Of a stretch of DNA of 30,238 nt, positions 9,842-17,550 are shown piece by piece (within the stretch, counting starts at the first letter, position 1; every line of letters starts with the position of its first letter). Made by a program: the position numbers and the translations under genes. Below the pieces are notes generated by a model. It was not told the origin of the DNA and made no database searches. It worked only from the letters and a program-made list of their open reading frames with translations. The stretch is taken from the IMG/VR virus record IMGVR_UViG_3300042520_001665, positions 1 to 30,238 of that record; one strand, written 5' to 3'. This stretch comes from a virus.

Positions 9842-12800
9842 TTATTGATTAAAAATATATTTAGTTATGTATCTATTCATGGCACTTGCCCCTTTTGTTA
9901 ACCCAAAATAGAAGTGATAAGGAGCACCAACAACATATGATGTTGGTTGTCCGTTTGGCCAAGTAACCGTAGGAACTAATCCTGATGTTCTATTATAGAT
10001 GTATCCCAATTTTTCTCCATTTCCTGGTTTAAAATATTCTGTTTGTGTAAAATCCATTGATTGGTATGGTTGAGAATAAAAGTTTGACCCTCCCGTTACC
10101 CATTCATTTGTGTCTTTTCCAAAAATTGTTGTCTGACTTTGACTTTTCCATTTATATAATGGTACAACTTGCGTCTTAGGGTATCCAAAATTTGTATAAC
10201 TTGTTTTACCAGGGGATAGTAATTGTCTACTTGCAGTATCAGAAGAAAATAAAATACCAAATAATGGATCACCTCCACTATTTTCTACATATATATCATT
10301 TTGATCATAATCATCACTACTAAACCCTTCAACACCATATTCTGAATTAATACTCATTGTTTGTGCAAAATCACCATCAACTCTATCTTCACTTCTACTA
10401 AATATTCTATTAATTGATGCGTCACCCAACGCCAATGCTTGTCCCCAAAAGTTTGAATTTATAAGTCTAGATAAGATAAATAACTGAAGTATGTCCGATC
10501 CATCATTAAACGACGTTGTTCTTATTGTATCGACTAAATAACCTTCAAATTGGGGATTAAAACAAATTTCTTTTGTAAATTCATCTCTTGGTCCTAAATC
10601 CATAACGGTTGTAGGGAAGAAAATATTCTTTGTGTTCATTCCTCCGTAGTTATCAGCACTTTCCCAAGGATCATTTAAAATAGGATTGACATCAATCTTT
10701 TTGGGTAATTGACCAATAAATTTATCTGTTTGGTAATAGTACGGAGTTGCCCTATAAAAAAACGAATTAGTGGTTCCAAATGTAAAAATTAATGGTCCCT
10801 GACTCGGTCTAACACTTAATGGGTCTCCACAATATTTATATCTTTTTAAATCCCCAAGTATTGTAAATCTTTTTGCGTTTTTAAATGAAAACATATATAA
10901 CGATCCATTAACCCAATTGTTTTGAAAAACGTGACTTATTACTCCTCTACACGCGGCAAACTGAAATCTAAATCTACTTTTCCATTCTTCAAATGCTTTA
11001 ATATCTTTAGGTAAAGAAAAAATTAATGGATTGTCAACAAAATAATAACAACCACCAACAACTCTTCGGTTCGTATCATCTTTACCCATTTTGTTTTCAT
11101 CACAATCTTCATTAATTCCAAAATTGGTTCCAGACCCTTCGTAACAACCAAGTGGTACCATATTTTCACAAGAAAGAGAATCCACAACATCGGTAAATGC
11201 TCCCCCATCTTCTGCAAAGTTTGCGGCAGAACCTGTGTTGTCAGTAGCATTATTTGACATTGCAGGAGTTGTAAATCCACCAGTATCATCTATTAAATAA
11301 AATCCAAAGTTATCATTTAAATGTAATGAAAAAGATGTGTTTCCATAAACCTCAGTAATATCAGAAGTAGGTAAACGATCAGATCTAAACACCAATCTAT
11401 TATTTGCAGTTATTGTTATATTTGGATTATTGAGCGTTTCTAAATGATATGCTGGCGAATAAGTTCTTAAAATGTTGTTTGGTGGTAATTCTACTGAATT
11501 TATTGCTTGATCAATATTTAAATCAGGAACAAACGTACTAGCCTGTAAAGAACCTCCTTCTATTAAACCTTGTTGTTTATTTATATCATATCCGGCCCCT
11601 CCTGTTGGTGGAACATAATAAACTTGAAACCATAGTTTATTATTACTTGTTGATATTCCTCCATTCGACGGATTTGCTGGGGATGTTATTTGTCCCAACG
11701 TTATTATATCTCCATTATACGCAACGTGATTTGATCTTGATTTATCCGTTGAGTTGTAATAATGTGGTGAATTATTTGTAAATGCCGTAAATGCTGAGGT
11801 GTCCACATTAAAACCAAATGGTTCGTGATATAACTTTGTATTGGTGTTATTACTAACATCGTGAGATTCAGGAGTTAACAAATTATTATACCAGTTACCG
11901 GATCCTGTGTTAGGTTGTATTGGTATATTTAAATAATAATCACCCTCAATTATTGGACCTGATCCATAATTATACCCAAATATTTTTGATAAATCGTATT
12001 TTATTTTTTGTTTTTCGGTATATGGATCAACACCTCTCGTTAAAAATATTATTTCATAGTCATCCCTACCCTCTAAATATTCCGTTGAGTAATCATTTAT
12101 TCTAAACCCTGCACCTGCAGACGGATATCCCACCGTTGAATATCTAACGGATTGTATTTTTTTAAACAAATATTCATTTAAAATTGAGTTCCATCTTGCC
12201 GCACCACCCGAACCCGTAACGGCTTGACTTACTAAGTTTTGGTAATTTACATATGTGTCTCCTGTTAATACTTGGAAATATTCTATACCTGATTTAAACT
12301 TGTATTGTTTTCCGTTTTCACTTATTTTAAGTTTTAGTGTTGAAGTCGTGATAATCGAATTAGGACCTATACTACTTATTGTTTTAGTAACTAATTGGGT
12401 TGCATTATATGGCGTGGTACCTGTAATTGAATTAGTATTAAACTGATTTGCAACAGTTAAACCTGTAATATTTGGGTCATTTATACTTGCCGGATTGTTG
12501 AAACTAAGTATTTGTCCTGGCGTTAAATTACTTAAAGTTCCCGGATCACAAAGAATAATTAAAATACTATCCTCAAATGGTTGTGATGGTTCAGGAACAT
12601 TAGTTACTGGGTTATTATTATAAACTATCGTTTTTATTCTGTTTGGTCCGGTACCACTAAAATAACGAGATCTTAAATTCATTAAATTTAATGATTGCGA
12701 TAATGTCACATCAGCACCTAAATATAAATCACCACCTCCCTGCTCCGGCACCTCAACTAAAGGTAATTTAACTAATTTATCTCTACTCGCAGAAGTCCCT

Positions 12801-14803
12801 TGTCTTTGGTATCCAGAAAAAAGTTGGTTGGCCCCTGTATTATAATTAACACTATTACCTATTCCTCCTTCAACGGCATAAAAATCTCTATTAAAAGATG
12901 CCACCGAATTAATATCAGACAAAAGTGAAACATTAACAGATGAAACAGTTGTAGATGCTTGCTGTGCAAAATCACCACCATCGGTTGTTAAATCTGATGC
13001 CTCACAAGCACACGCCTCACAATCAGGATATGATATCATTGGAAATGATAACCTTTTAAAAGGGTTATCCTCAGACAATGGCTTTATTGTTGATTTTTTA
13101 CAATCTTCCTTTTTAAGTTTTGAGCTAAGAGCTGCGACAACAACACATATCGCATAAACAATAACGTTTATAATCCATATTATTATATTAACAATAACTC
13201 TTAAAATCGGATATAAAGACGCCAAAACATGCATCAAAACCAAAAGAGGATATATAATCAATGCAGAAATAGATATAAACAAGTTAAATAGGAAAAAAAT
13301 AAAATCAAAATTTCTTACACCATCATTAACAGGAAATCTATTTGTTGATGTTAAACAAGATCTATCTGTGATTTCTTTTATCCCCAAGTGTCTTGCTCTA
13401 CCATAACCCCACTTCCATCTATCAATAAAAGACGCAACGGTATAAACTTTATTATAATTAAATTCATAAAATCTATCTTTACACTCAATTGCTTCTTGTA
13501 TCATTGCAAGGCCAAGAGTAGTTCCGGTATTACCATAATCTGCCCAATCTAAACTAAACGCATAGTTTTTTAATTGTGTAACGGTATCAAGTGGTGGTGC
13601 TGAAGTTGTGTTTTCTGAAGATCCAGTCCATCCCCATTCTTTTACATTAGGTACCAAATAATCGGCTCTTTGAATTGGTGATGCCAACCCTGACTCGTTT
13701 TGATATTTAATTCTGAATCTGTACTTACCTTTTGTTGGTACTCCGACTTTTGGGTCTGCAGATAACACTTGTTCTCCAAATTCATTTGTTGTGACATAAT
13801 CTAAGTTCATCGGTACTTCTACAAGCCAAGCACCATTTTCATCGATTACATTACCCCCTTCTTCTAAATTATATTGTTCTAAGACGGGTCTTCCATCAAC
13901 ATCGTAATCTTTTGTTTGTCTTATTGCTAAAATACGACCTGGCCCCGTTACTAGATCACAAAGATTTCCTACATCATTTTTTGGTTTACAATTTGTTCTT
14001 AAATAATCTTCTTCTGATGAAGAAAAAATAGACCCCATAAATGTTGCCTGTGGTTTGATATCTATATTATAATCTCTAAGATCAAAATCAGTTCTAGTTA
14101 TTCCAATATTACAAATTTCATCTTGTCCCCAAAAAGGTGCAACGTCAATATCTTTTGCCGCATTTAATATTTGTGGTAGTGATGCTAAATCTTCAGATGA
14201 CTTAAATCTTTGTCCGTTAAATTGTTCGGGTGTTCCCCTACCCATTCTAATTAGATCTGCAGGACGTAGAGAAAAACATCCCATATTTGAAAGGTCTAAA
14301 TCCAAAACTATTTTTTGACTTCCCAATGGTACCCCTACAATCATAAAATCACCGCTTTCGTTAGTTTTTACGGTGTATTTATAATATTTTTCGTAAATCT
14401 CTAATACTTCTTTTCTTGTTAAAACATCTTCTCTTGATGGGAATGTTCCGGTAGGTGTATGTCCATTATATTCTTGAACGTATGGTAACAGATTATATCT
14501 ATAACCGTCTTCGTTTTTTTGCTCTAAAAACTTATATGGGTAAAGTGTCGATATAACAGGATCGTTTTCATCAATATTACTTAATGGTACAAAAATTGAG
14601 ACATTTGCGTTTGGTATTCCAAACCCTCCGTTAGCAATAACCCTACCAACAACAACTCCGTAGTCAGCACAAAATCTTGTATATACGTCCTCTTGTTTTA
14701 ATTTTAATGATAAAATTTCAAGAAAGTCAAAATCTTGATTTATGTTAATTCTTATGTTTTGATCGACACCTGGTTTTGTGCGAAGCCTATAACTTTTGGA
14801 CAT
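9842..14803 (-). CDS. Giant baseplate-region protein with carboxypeptidase-regulatory-like domain and internal hydrophobic segment
   Basis: The 1653-aa product starts MSKSYRLRTKPGVDQNIRIN and directly follows gp6. Residues about 51-175 resemble a carboxypeptidase-regulatory / Cna-B-like Ig fold, with GRVIANGGFGIPNANVSIF at 53-71 and TNESGDFMIVGVPLGSQKIV at 147-166, interrupted by an insertion of about 70 residues. Residues about 290-385 may form a second similar domain. Residues 499-560 are almost uninterrupted hydrophobic sequence, long enough for two or three transmembrane helices, with only a His and an Arg inside. A Lys-rich stretch and a Cys cluster (CEACACEAS) at 595-603 follow. The remaining 1000 residues are beta-rich and unrecognised. 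Position suggests a wedge or tail-tip component. A role in touching or entering the host membrane is speculation. Confidence 0.85.
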   Translation of the reverse strand: MSKSYRLRTKPGVDQNIRININQDFDFLEILSLKLKQEDVYTRFCADYGVVVGRVIANGGFGIPNANVSIFVPLSNIDENDPVISTLYPYKFLEQKNEDGYRYNLLPYVQEYNGHTPTGTFPSREDVLTRKEVLEIYEKYYKYTVKTNESGDFMIVGVPLGSQKIVLDLDLSNMGCFSLRPADLIRMGRGTPEQFNGQRFKSSEDLASLPQILNAAKDIDVAPFWGQDEICNIGITRTDFDLRDYNIDIKPQATFMGSIFSSSEEDYLRTNCKPKNDVGNLCDLVTGPGRILAIRQTKDYDVDGRPVLEQYNLEEGGNVIDENGAWLVEVPMNLDYVTTNEFGEQVLSADPKVGVPTKGKYRFRIKYQNESGLASPIQRADYLVPNVKEWGWTGSSENTTSAPPLDTVTQLKNYAFSLDWADYGNTGTTLGLAMIQEAIECKDRFYEFNYNKVYTVASFIDRWKWGYGRARHLGIKEITDRSCLTSTNRFPVNDGVRNFDFIFFLFNLFISISALIIYPLLVLMHVLASLYPILRVIVNIIIWIINVIVYAICVVVAALSSKLKKEDCKKSTIKPLSEDNPFKRLSFPMISYPDCEACACEASDLTTDGGDFAQQASTTVSSVNVSLLSDINSVASFNRDFYAVEGGIGNSVNYNTGANQLFSGYQRQGTSASRDKLVKLPLVEVPEQGGGDLYLGADVTLSQSLNLMNLRSRYFSGTGPNRIKTIVYNNNPVTNVPEPSQPFEDSILIILCDPGTLSNLTPGQILSFNNPASINDPNITGLTVANQFNTNSITGTTPYNATQLVTKTISSIGPNSIITTSTLKLKISENGKQYKFKSGIEYFQVLTGDTYVNYQNLVSQAVTGSGGAARWNSILNEYLFKKIQSVRYSTVGYPSAGAGFRINDYSTEYLEGRDDYEIIFLTRGVDPYTEKQKIKYDLSKIFGYNYGSGPIIEGDYYLNIPIQPNTGSGNWYNNLLTPESHDVSNNTNTKLYHEPFGFNVDTSAFTAFTNNSPHYYNSTDKSRSNHVAYNGDIITLGQITSPANPSNGGISTSNNKLWFQVYYVPPTGGAGYDINKQQGLIEGGSLQASTFVPDLNIDQAINSVELPPNNILRTYSPAYHLETLNNPNITITANNRLVFRSDRLPTSDITEVYGNTSFSLHLNDNFGFYLIDDTGGFTTPAMSNNATDNTGSAANFAEDGGAFTDVVDSLSCENMVPLGCYEGSGTNFGINEDCDENKMGKDDTNRRVVGGCYYFVDNPLIFSLPKDIKAFEEWKSRFRFQFAACRGVISHVFQNNWVNGSLYMFSFKNAKRFTILGDLKRYKYCGDPLSVRPSQGPLIFTFGTTNSFFYRATPYYYQTDKFIGQLPKKIDVNPILNDPWESADNYGGMNTKNIFFPTTVMDLGPRDEFTKEICFNPQFEGYLVDTIRTTSFNDGSDILQLFILSRLINSNFWGQALALGDASINRIFSRSEDRVDGDFAQTMSINSEYGVEGFSSDDYDQNDIYVENSGGDPLFGILFSSDTASRQLLSPGKTSYTNFGYPKTQVVPLYKWKSQSQTTIFGKDTNEWVTGGSNFYSQPYQSMDFTQTEYFKPGNGEKLGYIYNRTSGLVPTVTWPNGQPTSYVVGAPYHFYFGLTKGASAMNRYITKYIFNQ

Positions 14804-14816
14804 GAATTCTTTTAAA

Positions 14817-14873
14817 ATAAATAGTTATGATCTTATTTTTAATAAGATAAAGAATAAACCCCCAAAATAAATA
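14817..14873 (-). promoter_or_regulatory. Two TATTTAT elements in the leader of the 1653-aa gene
   Basis: The sense strand has CATTATTTATTTTGG (heptamer at 14867-14873) and AACTATTTATTTTAA (14817-14823), flanking the AT-rich inverted repeat. The second lies 13 bases before the ATG. It may be part of a late promoter, or just an A/T-rich leader. Confidence 0.28.
14830..14848 (-). repeat. AT-rich inverted repeat upstream of the 1653-aa gene
   Basis: ATCTTATT and AATAAGAT form a perfect 8-base inverted repeat around a 3-base loop in the 73-base gap after gp6. The stem is mostly A-T and has no T-tract after it, so a terminator is unlikely. Two TATTTAT elements flank it. Confidence 0.4.
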
Positions 14874-14876
14874 ATG

Positions 14877-16718
14877 CTATGAAAAATTGACTGAGTTTAA
14901 ATTTTTTACTCTAACTTTAATATCAACGTTATCAAATCTTATTTGATAAATTTGATCGGGTTCAGCAAAAATAGTATCGTCTATAATTTCAATTTGTTTG
15001 GCCTCAGGATCAATATATCTCTGTGATGTTTCAGATGATGAGTATTGACCCCCAACTTTATTATATATGTTTAAATTAGCCAATGTAGACACACCTGCCA
15101 CATTTTGTATTAATCTTCTAATATCTGAAACATTTAAGTTTTGACCCATTTCCCTATTACTTGGCTGCATATAGTCCGACACTGAATTAATGACTTGTGT
15201 TATAACTTGTCCTTGATTAACCCCCCCTTCTAAAACTACAAATATTTCAAATTCTAAATCAATAACTTTTGCAACCTCAACTGAAACGTAGTCATTTATC
15301 ATTCTATAATTTGACAAATATGTTGCAATATTTTTAATCAAATTAGATGAAACCGTTTGTGTTAATTTTTTTCCACTATCTAATGACAAAACTTTTACTA
15401 ATATTTTATTGTCTTTTTCTGAAACAGCAGCTTTAGATGGTGCGCCAAATTTACCAGGCATTGTATCTATTATTGATTTATAATCATTTATAGTTACTGC
15501 CCTTTTTTGTGCAGCAAAGTTAAATGTAACCATATTTCTTATTTCTTCTATTGTAGGTGGATTAGCCCCTCCAATCGCTGCAGTTACATTATTTACGGTT
15601 AAAGATTGTATTACTTTTTGGTTTTCAGTATTTGATTGTCCGTTTACTACAAAATCTATAGTACCAACTTGATTGATTGCTCCGACACCGACGTTAGACG
15701 CCAATCCTCCACCAACCCTATACTGAATAAATAATGTTGTATTTGGTTGTACAGTTAAACCTAAACCTATATTATTTTGAAAGTTTTGAATGTTAAGGGG
15801 TATTCCTATTCTTGTAAATTCTTTTAATTGTTCATTAGGGGTTGTTGTACCTCCTCCAAATTGAACTCTCATAAACCCTTCTGGTGTGTATTCTGTTATA
15901 AATCTATTATCGGTTCTAAAATATTTACCAACCTTAATTCCTGTATTGTCGACGGGTTTTGTTGGGTCTTCTAAAAATACAGTATCCTGCGCCAATGCAT
16001 CAACTTCGTACCATTTACTTGTTGAATTAATGAAATCCGAGTATCCGGGTACTGTTTGGTAGTTGGTCCCCTCTTTTTGTATAATAGCAGAAACATTTAA
16101 TATATTTCTTTCAGGAAGGAATAAATTATAGAAAGGGACAACATCGATACTATTAATAGGTTTTTTAAATACTTTAGTCGTACCATTAACTACTACTTCT
16201 TGTTTTGTTATTCTATATGCAACAGTTGTGTTTTGGGAATTTTTAATGGGTATTTTAATTCTATTTTGAAACCCTAAGGCACTATATTCTGATGAAAAAT
16301 CAACATCATATAAATTTTCAAAAACCGTACCAGCACCTAAAAATTGTGATCCTGCCCTTAACACTCCCAAATATTGAGTATCTTCTTTATCTCCATTAAC
16401 CGCATTTACCGTAATCGATAAATTCAATACAGTAACTGAGGGTCGATAACCCGGTATTTTTAATCCATATGTTCTTGCAATGTTAAATACTGAAATTCTT
16501 TGTTGAGCGTATTGTAAAACAGTTTCTTGTATACTTCGATCAATATGGTAATTTAAATTGTCTCCAATTGCTGCATTTAAATCCATCAAAACTGAAAATA
16601 TTGAAGCGTCGTTGAAGTTGTTGATTAAATCGGGATAATACTGTTGCGTATAATTTATTAGGTCTTGTCTTAGTCCTGCAAATTCCCTTTCAGTATATGA
16701 TATTTTTTTATTTGCCAT
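14877..16718 (-). CDS. Baseplate wedge protein gp6-like (baseplate J family)
   Basis: The 613-aa product resembles T4 gp6 / P2 gpJ, the wedge protein that dimerises to form the ring holding the baseplate together. Seen: the N-terminal segment YTEREFAGLRQDLINYTQQY (9-28), then DASIFSVLMDLNAAIGDNLN and YHIDRSIQETVLQYAQQRIS, which is the usual start of gp6 in T4-like phages. Around 405-450 KRAVTINDYKSIIDTMPGKF matches the baseplate-J pattern of an RAVT-DY element followed by a strand-rich domain. T4 gp6 is 660 aa, so the length fits. The gene begins four bases after the gp25 stop, the classic gp25-gp6 order. The stop is TAG. Confidence 0.93.
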   Translation of the reverse strand: MANKKISYTEREFAGLRQDLINYTQQYYPDLINNFNDASIFSVLMDLNAAIGDNLNYHIDRSIQETVLQYAQQRISVFNIARTYGLKIPGYRPSVTVLNLSITVNAVNGDKEDTQYLGVLRAGSQFLGAGTVFENLYDVDFSSEYSALGFQNRIKIPIKNSQNTTVAYRITKQEVVVNGTTKVFKKPINSIDVVPFYNLFLPERNILNVSAIIQKEGTNYQTVPGYSDFINSTSKWYEVDALAQDTVFLEDPTKPVDNTGIKVGKYFRTDNRFITEYTPEGFMRVQFGGGTTTPNEQLKEFTRIGIPLNIQNFQNNIGLGLTVQPNTTLFIQYRVGGGLASNVGVGAINQVGTIDFVVNGQSNTENQKVIQSLTVNNVTAAIGGANPPTIEEIRNMVTFNFAAQKRAVTINDYKSIIDTMPGKFGAPSKAAVSEKDNKILVKVLSLDSGKKLTQTVSSNLIKNIATYLSNYRMINDYVSVEVAKVIDLEFEIFVVLEGGVNQGQVITQVINSVSDYMQPSNREMGQNLNVSDIRRLIQNVAGVSTLANLNIYNKVGGQYSSSETSQRYIDPEAKQIEIIDDTIFAEPDQIYQIRFDNVDIKVRVKNLNSVNFS

Positions 16719-16722
16719 TTTT

Positions 16723-17187
16723 TTAAATGTTAATTATTATAAATTGACTTGATCCAAAACCATTTGTATTATCAGTATAATCAATTTTTAGTTTAGCAGT
16801 ATATTCTTGAGTGGCTAAACCAGGGATTTTATAGATATCTGCAGTACCTAAAAGATCAGTATTAATTTTACCTTCCGCTTCTTCACTATCAATATATGGC
16901 TCTACCGTTATGTTATTTATAGTAACATTTGGAATAAACTTATTTACTTGTTCTTCAATTTCGGATTTTATTGACTCAAAAGTCAATCCATCCAATGGTT
17001 CAAATATATATTCATATATTCTTGTTCCAAAGTCAGGTAAATAATACCTACTACCCCTTCTTGTTAAAATTAAATGAAGTAAATTACTTCTTATTTCATC
17101 AGAAGGAAATTCAGATAACTTAAAATACGTACCCTTAGTAGTTTCCCTAAAAGGGTAAATAATTCCAAAAGTCACACCATTTGCCAT
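16723..17187 (-). CDS. Baseplate wedge protein gp25-like
   Basis: The 154-aa product matches the gp25/lysozyme-like wedge family, a small protein joining the wedge to the sheath and required for sheath assembly. The hallmark segment is RRGSRYYLPDFGTRIYEYIF at 43-62, with FEPLD after it, matching the conserved R-G-x-R-x-xPxFGxxxxxxxFxP pattern. T4 gp25 is 132 aa, so the size fits. It opens the left structural block, immediately after an intrinsic terminator that closes the replication module, and is followed by gp6 after four bases. The leader contains two TATTTAT elements that could belong to a late promoter. Confidence 0.93.
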   Translation of the reverse strand: MANGVTFGIIYPFRETTKGTYFKLSEFPSDEIRSNLLHLILTRRGSRYYLPDFGTRIYEYIFEPLDGLTFESIKSEIEEQVNKFIPNVTINNITVEPYIDSEEAEGKINTDLLGTADIYKIPGLATQEYTAKLKIDYTDNTNGFGSSQFIIINI

Positions 17188-17192
17188 ATAAC

Positions 17193-17225
17193 ATAAATAT
17201 ATTCTTATGATATTTTATATAAATA
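17193..17225 (-). promoter_or_regulatory. Paired TATTTAT elements upstream of gp25 (candidate late promoter)
   Basis: The sense strand has TATTTAT twice in the short gap before gp25, at 17219-17225 and 17193-17199. The same heptamer recurs in four other intergenic gaps of this window. It is the reverse complement of ATAAATA, the core of the T4 late promoter TATAAATA, so it is not in the T4 orientation. A promoter, leader or AT-rich translation signal are all possible. Confidence 0.3.
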
Positions 17226-17253
17226 AAAAAAATCACTGATTTCTCAGTGATTT
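17222..17253 (-). terminator. Intrinsic terminator after the DUF5522-like gene
   Basis: On the minus strand a 10-bp perfect stem, AAATCACTGA with TCAGTGATTT (17244-17253 and 17230-17239), encloses a GAAA loop and runs into TTTTTT. The stop codon of the 73-aa gene (17244-17246) lies inside the stem. It separates the replication module from the baseplate genes. Confidence 0.88.
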
Positions 17254-17465
17254 TCTAATTTAGTTGTTCCTCTTTCATGTTTTGGTTCATACGGACAATG
17301 TAAACATCCATTTCCACAACATCTTCCTCGTCTTTTATGATATGATTCAGTCATAACCATACGACCATCCCTATCATAATAAAAGTCAGTTGGAAGGAGT
17401 TTTGGTGACATAAACTCCCTCACAAATAACTCTTGTACCCAATCTTTTGATGCATTTACATTCAT
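17244..17465 (-). CDS. DUF5522-like Cys-rich small protein
   Basis: The 73-aa product carries a compact Cys motif, RRGRCCGNGCLHCPY, at 45-59 (C49, C50, C54, C57), preceded by MVMTESYHK. This is the pattern of DUF5522, a family of short, probably metal-binding proteins frequent in Bacteroidota; the molecular role is unknown. The N-terminal 30 residues (KDWVQELFVREFMSPKLLP) extend beyond the core. It follows the class II ribonucleotide reductase and ends the module, with its stop inside a terminator. The link to RNR could be redox or cofactor related, but that is only a guess from position. Confidence 0.82.
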   Translation of the reverse strand: MNVNASKDWVQELFVREFMSPKLLPTDFYYDRDGRMVMTESYHKRRGRCCGNGCLHCPYEPKHERGTTKLENH

Positions 17466-17466
17466 T

Positions 17467-17547
17467 TTAGTTTGTTTTTCTTTGGTTATAGAACGCTAAC
17501 AAAACTTGGTATGTTAGCGTTATATTATTTCCCCATTGTACTTTCAT
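17467..17547 (-). CDS. Possible 26-codon ORF between RNR and DUF5522-like genes
   Basis: An ATG three bases after the RNR stop opens a frame that reads MKVQWGNNITLTYQVLLAFY then NQRKTN and stops with TAA one base before the ATG of the next gene, so it fills the gap exactly. Residues 9-20 are mildly hydrophobic. It also contains a 9-bp inverted repeat. The frame is short enough to be chance; a leader peptide or microprotein is possible. No family is recognised. Confidence 0.3.
   Translation of the reverse strand: MKVQWGNNITLTYQVLLAFYNQRKTN
17492..17521 (-). repeat. Inverted repeat / hairpin downstream of RNR
   Basis: AACGCTAAC (17492-17500) and GTTAGCGTT (17513-17521) are perfect 9-base inverted copies around a 12-base loop. 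In the sense direction the stem is followed by CTATAACC, not a T-tract, so it is not a standard intrinsic terminator. An RNA-processing or stability hairpin or an operator is possible. Confidence 0.6.
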
Positions 17548-17550
17548 AAC

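Noticed and set aside
11023-11289. 88-aa minus-strand frame inside the 1653-aa gene
   Set aside because: It is an alternative frame within a strong long gene, with no start context or recognisable domain.
14830-14848. AT-only inverted repeat as a terminator after gp6
   Set aside because: The stem is weak and not followed by a T-tract in the sense direction.
17218-17225. T4-type late promoter TATAAATA on the plus strand
   Set aside because: It points away from every gene here; no plus-strand gene is supported. The motif is kept only as a shared element of unknown direction.
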